Assembly (NCBI RefSeq): GCF_947172395.1
Contig: NC_069083.1
Span: 9,146,501-9,210,500 of the forward strand
Direction: 5' to 3'
From: Bicyclus anynana
Taxonomy: Eukaryota > Arthropoda > Insecta > Lepidoptera > Nymphalidae
DNA length: 64,000 nucleotides
The notes under the pieces are model-generated. The model saw only the letters and a list, made by a program, of their open reading frames with translations. It searched no databases and was not told where the DNA came from. Shown here piece after piece: positions 47,960 through 64,000 of this stretch (the first letter of the stretch is position 1; every line of letters starts with the position of its first letter). The translations under genes were made by a program, and so were the position numbers.

Positions 47960-48005
47960 CGACTTCACAGGGAGGAGGTTCTCATCTCAAGTTCATTGGT
48001 ATGTT
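47960..48005. repeat. GACTTC-GGAGGAGGTTCTC dispersed motif
   Basis: ACCGACTTCACAGGGAGGAG is one of about five occurrences of a common motif. The others are near 1799, 16575 (reverse), 26744 and 47030 (degenerate). It probably marks the end of a larger dispersed element whose body is too diverged to delimit. Confidence 0.55.
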
Positions 48006-48159
48006 TTTTTTATATTGGTAAAAGTGCGAGCCCTGGACCTTTCGGTTTTACCCAGGACGATGCAATGCCCCGGCGCCTTTAAGCTCAGGGCGCCCTTGAA
48101 TCCTTACCTACTAAACTTTCGAAAAACTGTGAATCGAAGTCGTGATTTTTTTCGAGTCA

Positions 48160-48800
48160 TCAACAGCCTGTATTCGTCCACTGCTGGACATAGGCCTTTC
48201 CGAGAGCGCGCCACCACACACGATCCTCCGCCTTCCTCATCCAGCCACTTCCCACTACCTTCTTGATGTCGTCGGACCATCTAGCTGGAGGGCGTCCTAC
48301 ACTGCGTTTGCTAGTACGCGGTCTCCACTCCAGAACACGTCTGCCCCAGCGGCCATCTGTTCTACGACAGATATGGCCCGCCCACTGCCACTTCAGTTTG
48401 CTAATTCTTTGGGCTACATCAATTATTTTCGTTCTCCTACGGATTTCCTCGTTCCGGATTTTATCCTTCAGAGAGACTCCTAACATAGCCCTTTCCATAG
48501 CTCGCTGAGCGACTTTAAATTTGTGGATAAGGCCAATAGTCAGTGTCCACGTTTCCGCTCCATACGTCATAACAGGCAAGACACACTCATTAAAGACTTT
48601 TGTCTTCAGGCTTTGGGGTATTGACGAATTGAAGACCCGACGCAATTTCCCAAATGCTGCCCAACCAAGCTGAATTCTTCTGTCAGCTTCCTTGTCGAAG
48701 TTATTCCTACCTAGTTGTATCATTTGACCGAGGTAGTTGTATTCCTGAACAACTTCGATGCTGGCATTATCGATAATTATGGGCATCGTGGTTTTTTCGA
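48160..48800 (-). mobile_element. RTE LINE fragment, C-terminal RT domain, frame still open
   Basis: The minus strand encodes about 210 residues, with landmarks EYNYLGQMIQLGR, RRIQLGWAAFGKLRR, VLPVMTYGAETW and RNEEIRRRTKIIDVAQ. It ends QQWTNTGC at about 48162. It is homologous to the C-terminal half of the 11362-13615 element but a different subfamily. The 5' truncation is near 48800. The unbroken frame suggests a fairly recent insertion. Confidence 0.85.
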
Positions 48801-48849
48801 GTACCCACTTAAAAAATGAATGATGTATCAGGAGTAAGTCGAATGTCAA

Positions 48850-51149
48850 TAAACTATTTAGTACGGGTCTATGAAGTGGTTAAATTTTATTTCATTTTAG
48901 TACCACTCATACTGATGTCCTTTACGTCAGTAAATCATGTCAAATGTATATAACGGCTAGTCATTGTATAATGCGAAATTATTTTAGTTTTACTGTTTAG
49001 GTAGTAGTGGGGCCCCATGTTTTTATTTACACCAGAGCCCTTGGTTATCTAGCAACGCCACTGGGTTTTACTTTATTGCTTACGGCATCTGCCATTGTAG
49101 GTTAATACAAGCGATTCCGAGCGTGTTGAGGTCGAAAACGATGACCCAGCGTAACCGGGGTTTTCAGCCAAAATTTGACAATGATCATGACAGTCATGCT
49201 TCATTCTGTGGCCGTCCATCATGGCTGATCATGGCTGATAGTGTAGATAAACAATGACTTCATTTTACAATATCTCAATATGAGTTTCAATTCATATTAG
49301 GTACATATTAAAAGTTCATTTTTTCACTTCCAATTTTATGATTCATTCGTTGTTAATTTCTGACTATACCTACTTATCAAGAGCTTTTGCAAAAAAAACA
49401 ACGGAAAACCATATACAGGCAGCATAATTTCATACTTTTTATACTATTTTATCTAAATTTGTACCGGATGCTATTAACTAAGGCCAGACCGTGATATTTA
49501 ATTGCTGTATTAGAAACGAATAATTCTTATTTTACACTCGTATAATATTTTCTACACTATGTAAGCCTACACACCACGACATAATATCCTGAGACAAGAA
49601 AAAGACAAATGTCGACAATAGCGGGGCAAATATACAACAATCAACATATCGCTGTCTTTTCTTGCGATGGTACCTACGAAAGAGAGAGCTACACCGTGCG
49701 AGGCTTGGGACCTTCGTACCTTTAATTTTAAGTTTTCGACTAATTATCACCAATATCTAACAAATAAATAAAATAACATTACCTTGCATTACAAAAGTAG
49801 GTACTTGTAAACTAAGTCTAATTGAAATAAATGAATTGACTGAAATATTTCCGCTGCTATTGGTCTAATAAAACATGTCTTTTTCATTGCACCAGATACG
49901 AGTATGTCGTTGACGCATGCTAGGCCTACTGGAGAACGCGTCAATTAAATATTAAGCCATGTAGCTAACTAAATATATAATCTGTGGAGCTCTATGTGTA
50001 TAGCTATATAGCTTTATCTCTCTCACGATCCTTGAAAATTATTTTTCAGGTTGTAAATTATAATAAATATTAAAACATAAAATAATACTTTATATTAATT
50101 CATAATTGAATGACAGATAATCTAATTAATACAAATACTCGTACGAGTATATTAATTCAAATTTTAGTATTAAATCCATCATTTGGTTTATAAAATCGTT
50201 CAGTTATTTTTCTCAAGTCAGATTAATTGTATAAAAATATCTATAGAAATTATTTTTACAAAATAAGTAAGTGTATTTTCATATCTTAAGTTATGCGCCT
50301 CGAGATACATCGCGAAGACATTAAAGACTTATTGTCGACCAATATATCAAATATCGCTATCTCTTTCGTCCTATCGCAACAAAAGAGAAAGCGATATTTA
50401 CGATTTGGCGCTATTGGTCGACCGTCTTTTTCTTTTCAGGAGATATGACGTGGTGGGCATCGTAGGCCTACTGGCAAGGCAAAATGAAATATGCTAGCAT
50501 TGGTATTGCATAATTACAACCAAGTTATTAATTTAATGCTAGCCACCCACCGGCCAATGTGCCACCATGCCTGTATCGCTAACGGTTTGACATCCAAAGA
50601 TTTTATACTATTAGATATGTCACTCAGCGCGTCGAAACTAAGGCGGATAAAAGTGGCTAATTGTCGTCTGCTTTTGATCTTTCAGGCACACTATTTTGCA
50701 GTGTTTGTGAAAAGACCGACAAAGGTTCCGAATTCCGACACAAGCGACGGCAGCGCCAAGCCATCCAAGCAATTAAATAGAACTACGAAAGTTAGTTAAA
50801 CAAATAATACCTAAATATTGTCTGTAAGTAAACACAAAATAGGGCATGTGTGCGCTCAGTGGAGTGACTAATTTCGGATCACTTTTTGCAGTGATTTTGT
50901 AGGCACGTAACATATCTAATAGTAATCTTTGACACATCCGATAAAACTGATAGTGGGTTGGTTGCGATGTGCATGACGTCATACAGATCGCACCAATACA
51001 CGATCAGTTTCATCGGATTTCAAGCCATTAGCGCTGCCGGCATGTGGTCATACCGGACCATGGATTGCTAGCATAACACAAACTACAAATCACAGCGATA
51101 GCTTGTGATGGCCTGACACAGCGGCAATAGCTTACGAGTCCGTCTGAAG
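48850..51149. other. Intergenic AT-rich stretch
   Basis: A hAT-type end (GCAACGCCACTGGG) lies at about 49053. An inverted pair TTGTCGACCAATAT...ATTGGTCGACCG lies at about 50332-50430. No gene supported. Confidence 0.5.
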
Positions 51150-51780
51150 GCACACAATGCGTTGCGGCGCCGCATCGCAAAAATTTCACTGTATCAGCGG
51201 GCACACGAGCGGCGCGGCGCCGAAACGTTGTTATGTCGCAGCGTTTGACAGAGCAGGGGCATGCGTTGAGGCAGCGGCGGTGCGGCGCCAGAGAGGTGTC
51301 GCTGCGTCATCTTACACAGAAATATCTGTGGCATGTCACACGATGCGCTCCGGCGCCGCACCGGACTTGCAACCACCGAGAAGAGGCGGGGAGGGGGACA
51401 TGCGTTGCGATGTCGGAGCGGCACCGGTCAGTTGTTTATGCGTCACAACATTACTTTATTAACAGACTGGCCAACGGCGCCGCTGCGACATAATAACATT
51501 GCAGCGCGCCACACCGCTCGTGTGCCCACTGATACGGTGAAATCTTTGCGATGCAGCGCCGCAACACATCGTGAGCCCCCGCTCAGTCTGTAAATCCTTG
51601 AAACGCATAAACTGAGCAGTGCCGCTCCGACGTCGCAACGCATTCACCGCTCCCCGCCTCGTCTCGGTGGTTGCAAGTCCGGTGCGGCACCGGAGTGACA
51701 TGCCACATATAAATCTATGTAAGATAACGCAGCGAACACCGCTCCGGCGCCGCAACGCATCGTGCCCTCGCTCTTCATCT
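51150..51780. mobile_element. CpG-rich foldback element
   Basis: GCGTTGCGGCGCCGCATCGC near 51160 recurs in reverse near 51545-51570. CACACGAGCGG near 51204 recurs in reverse near 51516. GGACTTGCAACCACCGAG near 51361-51380 recurs in reverse near 51663-51682. The pattern is two interleaved inverted pairs. The open frames on both strands are by-products of high GC and symmetry. Confidence 0.7.
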
Positions 51781-53280
51781 TGTTACAACAGCTACTAACG
51801 AAACCTTAATGTCGCCAACGTGTAGACAGCCTAACCAACCATCTGAAAGGCCTGTAGAGCCAGCATTAATATATTTAAAAATTACGATGGTTTGACCTTC
51901 ACAAGCTTTTAGCTTAGACCATAAATTAAATAACAATACTTATATACCAACAATTTTTAACAAATCAGGAAAGGAAACATAATATTGTGTTCTAAATGTA
52001 ATATATTCATAACAACTTTTGAATTACTTACAAAGATAAAGGCAGACGAAAAAATATGATAAATTAAAATAAGCGGAACTATGGCATTTTTTACAGTCTG
52101 TGTAATTTCTTTACAGTTATATTAATTTTAATAATTACATAATTATGTAGAAATTATTAGCTGACACTTGATCAGTTAACCACCAGTGAACCAGTACAGT
52201 AGAACCACGCTATAGTGTATGAAGCGAAGCACGTGAGGTCACAATAATAAAGTGCCTATAAATAACATTTAACATGAATAATCATAGATGTGCAAAACGT
52301 TTAAATATGGTGGTAAAAAAGTCAAGATAATAAAATTATAGGTATATTTAATTAAAACATATTTATCATTTCTAAGTAGTTAAATCCTTTTAATATTCGC
52401 TGTGGGAATTGACTGAGATATTAGGTCACACGGAGACGAAATATTTCACAATAGTTAATTACTTTTATACCAAACCAATACAACCACTTTTTCTTTTAGG
52501 TTTTGGGAAATTATCTATACTAAAGCCATACTCGAACAATACTGTCTACTAACAGACAAATTAAAAATGAGGGTAAAAATCACTAGTATTTTCACACCTA
52601 ATAATTTAAATGAAAATAATATAAAGGATCACTGAGAAAACAAAGAAAAAAAAACTTCTACGATTTATTACATAAAACTCTCTAACGCTTTGCTTACTAG
52701 TGAATTAGACAGTCAACTTCACGGACTTATATTTAGTAGACGCCGCTAGTTTAAATCAAATCAAATGATCAACTTATTACAAACATGTTCACTATCATAT
52801 ATGATCAAAGACTGGACTACGCTATCTCAAGTAGATTGACGATACCTGTTTTAAGGACCATAACTTTTCCCAAGATTAATATATACCTTTTATTATAATT
52901 ATTTATAAATATGAGCATAATTTGCGAAAATTATAATCTAAAGTGTCCGCATGGGTCAAAAATCATTTCCATCGACATGGTATTTAGAATGACAGATTTT
53001 GAAAAAAAAAAACATTGTTCAAATTGTTCAAAAATCAATACAGAAACTAAAATAAGACGAAGAGTTGAATAGGCGCAGTGTATACTTGGCACGCTTAGAT
53101 GGACGGCACGCGGTATCTAACTATATACAGGTCCGTGGCAGGCTTACATATCGTTATAACTAAATATTTTACAACCTATTTCACACCGATCGTGGCATTT
53201 ATTTTAATTTTTAACTCTGTTGGATAAGAACCAACAAAATTATAGATATACTTTGTCTATAGTATGCGCGTTATCATCTG
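51781..53280. other. Intergenic AT-rich stretch, nothing recognised
   Basis: No long open frame, no inverted repeat and no known repeat family supported. 54727-55450 is similar. Confidence 0.5.
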
Positions 53281-53487
53281 AGTCGTCCGGTCATAAAAGT
53301 CAAAAAAGATAGGAATGTGCAGCGCGCCTACCTGCGCACCCTAATTATCGATAAACGGCTACCTGCGCACGTGCTAATGATGAGTCAATAATGATTTGGA
53401 CGATTCTGATTGGTCGGTTTCTAATGTAATTGCATTGCGTATTTTATTTGCTATAAATGTGTTTACTGCAATTAAATAAATACATTC

Positions 53488-53631
53488 ATGTGTTACTCGT
53501 TGCGCACTATGGATACTTTATTTTCTAACGTTGATCTGAAGAAATTACATGGCGATATTAGCCCTCAAGCTCGAACACTGATTCACAACGTATTCCTGTT
53601 TCTCAATGAATTGAAAAGTTTATTTAGTTAA
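53488..53631 (+). CDS. Small open frame of 47 residues with a plausible TATA box
   Basis: ATG at 53488 (or 53509) to TAA at 53629. The product contains MDTLFSNVDLKKLHGD and ends FLNELKSLFS, a soluble, helix-prone sequence. GCTATAAATG lies about 35 bp upstream of the ATG and AATAAA about 80 bp downstream. Flanks with repeated ATTATCGATAA-like motifs and CTACCTGCGCAC repeats suggest a transposon-borne first exon. I do not recognise the protein. Confidence 0.3.
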   Translation: MCYSLRTMDTLFSNVDLKKLHGDISPQARTLIHNVFLFLNELKSLFS

Positions 53632-54036
53632 TAATTATATAATATGAAATATGTATTATATTAAATCAAATATTGTTAATTTTTTTAATTTTGTGAACAA
53701 GATACGATAATAAACTTTACTTATCGATAATATGTCTTTCATTGTTACACCCTTCACTAGACGGCTCCATAAGACCCATAAGTGCAAGCGAGATAGATAT
53801 AGAGAAATGATTTATGGCCCTAAGACTCAGTTGTTAACGATAGTAGTATAGTTTTAATAGGTTATGTGGTAGACCCGCACCCCCAGTTTAGGCTAAGTTA
53901 CATACGAGTAAGAAGAGTTTCTTAAATCTGACCGACAGTAACTTTGTTAACCGTCACATCCAAGAAACTCCCTGTAGGTCAACAGTAGTATCTAAGATAA
54001 GACCTACTACTATTGTAACTTAGCCATTGATTAATG

Positions 54037-54144
54037 TGCAGGTCAGAGAACAATATACAACACTATAGGTTACTGTTAATTGTAAATTCGTGCAGGTCAG
54101 AGAATAATATACAATACTATAGGTTACTATAGTTACGTTAAATT
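54037..54144. repeat. 54-bp tandem duplication
   Basis: TGCAGGTCAGAGAA starts at 54037 and again at 54091, followed each time by AATATACAA and ACTATAGGTTACT. The units have diverged slightly. Confidence 0.8.
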
Positions 54145-54251
54145 TTACAATAGAATATTTAATTAATCTACCACAATAATTTTATTATATTACGTGACAT
54201 AAATTAAACCTAAAGCAAGGTCTCAATAATCAACATACTAAGTTGTGTGGA

Positions 54252-54726
54252 GCGGATGGGTAGCGCGTACACTGGTACGCATAATTAATTTACGCGTGTC
54301 GGAACCGTCATGTCCTTACCTGCAGCTTCGAATATACTCTTGGAGAACGCGTACACCGCGAGCTAGCTCGAGCTGTCTAGCCGTCAGTTGGTTTTTGGTC
54401 GCGCGTCAAAGTAAACGCACACGACCAGGTACGCTATATTTGGACAGCAAAATGAATAGACACAGAATTAATGGGGTTCACGGAGCGCTTTATATCGATT
54501 GACCTCGCGTACAGGTTCGCGGCGGTCCGTACAGGAGCTGTAAGAGTATCCAATGCACGCGTGGACAGGGACGCGCTATCTGTACGCACTTTTAACCCGT
54601 GTAATGGTGCGTACGGATAGCGCGTACACTTGTACGCGTAACTGCAAGTATGGGCATGGTGTTCCAGACACGCGTAAACTGACTACGCGTAATGTACGCG
54701 CTATCTACGCGTTATCCGTATCCGCG
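54252..54726. mobile_element. CpG-rich MITE with inverted GCGCGTACA arms
   Basis: Left arm 54252-54335 (GGGTAGCGCGTACACTGG, AATTTACGCGTGTCGG, CTGCAG) is matched in reverse by the right arm about 54630-54726 (CTGCAAG, AGACACGCGTAAACTG, TGTACGCGCTATC). The motif GCGCGTACA recurs inside. No coding frame. Confidence 0.75.
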
Positions 54727-55450
54727 TTTTAAGAAAGAAAATTGCAGAGATATCAATCTATCAAAAATAAAATCAATTGATATCTGCAAATATTCATTTA
54801 TTTATATATGCGCACATATATACTTGTGATTGATGCAAATGGTAAATGTATCTTGCCTATTTGGCATGCAAATTTTAATAGAATTAATTTAATAATACTT
54901 ACTACTTAGTATGTATTTCTAAATTAATTCAAATATTAATTTAGACATCATTTAAAATCTACATCTTAACAATTTTATTAGTAAGCATTTTATAATTTTA
55001 TCATTAACAATTCCAATCAATACAGATACAGTTTCATCTACCACTTTCGCTCGCACACAATCTATGTCTCATCTCAATGGCCTTGCTTGTTTTATGAATA
55101 CGCAAAATATAAGTAAAACTAACAATTATTTCAAGTAAATTACTTTAACACATACGGAAGTAATGAAAATAATAAAAATAACTAATTTTTAGGGTTATGT
55201 ACAAGTAGACATTAAATATAGGATTTTTTTATTTAAAGGTAAAGTTTAATTTAGATACTTTACAATGAAGGAGTTAAATGACGCCAATATCTATAAGAAA
55301 TCCTTAATAATAATTGATATATTTAAGTTACATAACTATATCAAATAGTATAATTTATTTTATACATAATATTTGCTAAGTAATTTTTACATTATACCAT
55401 AAAAATTAAGCCACTTAACAAAAATTTTGGAGTTTCAAAGGTGAATCTAT

Positions 55451-55816
55451 ATACAGGGTGCTCGGGAGTATTTCCCATAATTTCAAGGTGTTGACGAGTC
55501 CACTTATAGGAGCCGAACTGCATAGTGAACATTTTTTTACTAAAAAGAAAACTTTGTTTTCATACAAATTAATTTAAATAATTCCGACTATCCATGTAAC
55601 ACACGCCTTTATCTATCCTTGCATTTTGAAATACGTCAGACTTGGCTACGTCATAATTATAAGGGACATATATTACAATCTATTTACAAAAAAAAATATT
55701 ATTTATCCCGAAAATATTAATTTTAGAACACTTGATGTGTTGTGTTGTATTTAATTAATTTTCGGTAAAGAATATAACCACAGAGTTATAGAAAATACTC
55801 TCGAGCACCTTGTGTA
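55451..55816. mobile_element. MITE with ends ATACAGGGTGCTCGGGAGTA
   Basis: The left end pairs with the right end AATACTCTCGAGCACCTTGT. The interior is AT-rich without coding frames. It lies in the presumed GOLPH3 3' flank. Confidence 0.72.
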
Positions 55817-58421
55817 TACTAAAATTTTACATTATTTCAATAAGAATATTCCTTGTGGCCATTTCATTCTCAGAGAATGAACATAGCATAAATGCCAATA
55901 AGTGCCATTGTGTGACACACTTTGACATGTTTAATTTAATAATACATATATTAGCAATGATTACAGACTAACATTTAACATATAGACAATATATTTTACA
56001 CATATACAAATATGTATATATAAAATAAACCACATGCGTAACTACAATTCGCTAGGCAAACTAAAATGTATTATGTACATATCATATTCTGTAATCATAG
56101 TATATAGTATATAGAAGTCATAACTATTCGCATTAAACAATCCGAATATGTCGAAATTTTTCCATTATGATGAAAAGAGTTTCTGACACATAAATGGTCA
56201 TTCCATCTAAATTATCGACAGTCTGGATTAAAAAAAATATTTACGTAAGTATAGTAAGGACCTTATTACCAGGTCGTCACTCAATATTTAACTTCATTCT
56301 TATAGTCCAAATGTGAATGGCTTTTTACAAAACTGTTTCTAGGGCAGCTCTAGTTACGCATATGGAAAGGACCTCAAACACCTCTAATACAACTATACAA
56401 TTTAATACACACGGTGTTATTTTAAGAGCAGGCAGACCTCTTAAGGATATGATAAAATAAAAAATAATTATGTAACCATGGTCAACTGAACATTTTATGC
56501 AAATCAATTAAATAATTTGTTGATTTCAGACAAACTGACTAAAGAATATTGCCCACCGGCCCATACCTATACATAGACAACCCCCGTAAAAAAAGTATAT
56601 GGAAATGATAATAAATGATGTATAAATAAGGATGTGGTTAAATAATCGCCTTAATAAAAATATGTTTCTTACAGAAAAATATTTTTTTTATCATAATATA
56701 GGGCAAAATGTTCGCCAGTGTAGAAAAGCGGCGAAGTAACATTTGAATCTGTATTATTTTTTTCTGTTACCAACAAGCTTATTACACACACACAAGAAAA
56801 CGAACAAAAAAGCCTTCAAAAAAGATCGTAAAACTCAGGCTGTATGGTCATCTTCATCGTCAATCTTAGCTTGTCCTTGTCGTGGATTAAAATGTCGTAA
56901 TACGTTGTAGCAAACTGTTTTGATAAAGATCTCATTATTAAAGTAGAATTATCAAGATTTTTTTAGATATAAATTTCCGGGTGGTTATGGTAGGCCTGGG
57001 CCGGGGATGAGCATACCCTTTTCTCTATATTCATGGTTAGTTTTTACCTATTCTAAAATAACAGCCAGTATCGCTTCGTGCCCTTCACACTGGCTTGTGC
57101 ATTTCTTTGACATATGAGCAAGGACATGTACCAGTTAAACACTGCTACAGCGTTATAGTTATTCTATTCAGGGAAGTCTGTTTTCTTTTGTATGTAGTGG
57201 TACGGTAGATTAAGATCGTGTGTGTATAACCTGAAGAAACATTATCACTGCAGACCATAGACGAATTGTACCTGCCTCGCTAGACATTACCCCTCTATCA
57301 AAGTATAAGATCAACGATCTAACGCGTTTATAAGTACTGTTTCTATAAAATCGATTTTTCATTGTTGTAATCATTTTCTTCATGTAAAGAGTTTCCTAAA
57401 AATGTAGGTTGGTATAGTTAAATGCCATAAAAAACTGTCAACAACTTCTAGTTTACTAAAAGATGAAGTTACGTTTAATTTGTAAGTATTTCTAACTGAA
57501 TTATAGCAATAAAAGCAATATCTAAAAAGGACCCAAGTCTTCAGCCAAAACAATAAATCAACGATAAGAAACAAAACAGCAAGTAATTGAATATCCTGTG
57601 TAACGAGTCTAAACGATGTCTATGTTTGTTGTTACAGTAAAAAAATTACATATTTCTGTTTTGCGTATCAAATTTATAGTTGTGTGTAGTGTAAGGATGT
57701 AAAATATATGGTGAAATATTTTCAATGAGTGAGTTTACCTCGTGCCCCTCAAATATAGACAGACAATTTTGTTGGTGAACTTGGGTGCAATACAAGTCCA
57801 AAGGTAGCTTCAGACCCACGCACACACATTCAGTTTTACACACCAACTTGCCTATCAAGCTTCTTGTCTGTACACTTTACCACTGTATCCAAAGCCAAGC
57901 AGACTTCCTGGAATAGACTGACTATAGCAGCATTGTCTAAGCCCAAAGTTCCACAAATGCCTTTGTTAGACAAACCCAGTGTCAAGGGACAACAACTTAT
58001 AATAATAATTAGTTTTTACGTAAATGTTATTTAATATTTGTAGCATTCAATGGACACTGTATATAATTTTAATTAATTACATAAAGAAATCTACATTTTG
58101 TGCCTCGTTTAGATTTAGTATCAACAATATTCTGTTAGTAGGTAATGACAAAATCATTCATCAATGAACAGCTCATCACACGAGGTTTCAATTTCACATG
58201 ATCGTTCAACTTAATACTGAACTAAAATTCAAATAAACACATTAACATCTATGTACAAATAAAGGTATACAAGTATACATATTAATATTACATTTAATTG
58301 TTTTTTTTCATTGCACTGAATTCGTACACTCGAAATTTTCGCCACTTACTGAAGTGAATTGATATACAATTCATATGTTCAGTTTCACCTCGTTAAGGTA
58401 GAGGTAGAGGGCACGCCGGCG
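55817..58421. other. Probable GOLPH3 3' UTR and flank
   Basis: AT-rich sequence downstream (minus strand) of the GOLPH3 stop. The UTR length is not determinable here. The segment 57885-57980 resembles 41648-41690 and is noted as a finding. Confidence 0.45.

Positions 58422-64000
<5,579 letters not shown>

Noticed and set aside
51157..51755. Overlapping long open frames on both strands
   Set aside because: They arise from a GC-rich inverted-repeat element with mirrored frames. No domain or codon signature.

Overview
The window is eukaryotic, almost certainly from a lepidopteran (moth or butterfly) nuclear genome. The background is AT-rich and intron-rich, with GT-AG introns. It is packed with short interspersed elements, Helitron-like repeats ending in CTAG, MITEs and RTE-type LINE fragments of the kinds common in that order. 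No bacterial operons, rRNA genes or CRISPR arrays are visible. Species cannot be named from the sequence alone.

Two conserved protein-coding genes are present, arranged tail to tail. On the + strand, 13 exons between 17147 and 40979 encode the insect orthologue of C-Maf-inducing protein (CMIP): a PH-like domain, a helical middle region and C-terminal leucine-rich repeats. I placed the exon borders by splice signals, reading phase and recall of the human protein. The initiating exon was not found and lies either in 1-17146 or beyond the left edge. On the - strand, three exons between 58422 and the right edge encode the C-terminal 175 residues of Golgi phosphoprotein 3 (GOLPH3); its 5' half lies beyond 64000. 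The 17.4 kb between the two stop codons holds their 3' UTRs plus transposable elements.

Region by region: 1-17146 is repeats, including a 5'-truncated RTE LINE (about 11362-13615), a 996-bp hAT-like element with a SINE nested in it (4689-5684), and many SINE and Helitron-like copies. 17147-40979 is CMIP, whose introns carry two foldback elements (18981-19217 and about 19928-21385), SINEs, Helitron-like copies and LINE pieces. 40980-58421 is intergenic, with several terminal-inverted-repeat elements, two of them CpG-rich foldbacks. 58422-64000 is GOLPH3 with a 3.9-kb intron.

I see no convincing undescribed molecular system. The most worthwhile signals are structural: SINE copies in opposite orientation around CMIP exon 8, a Helitron-like end 22 bp from a CMIP splice acceptor, nested insertions whose order can be read from target-site duplications, long foldback elements, and a possibly coding 48-bp motif shared by the two 3' flanks.
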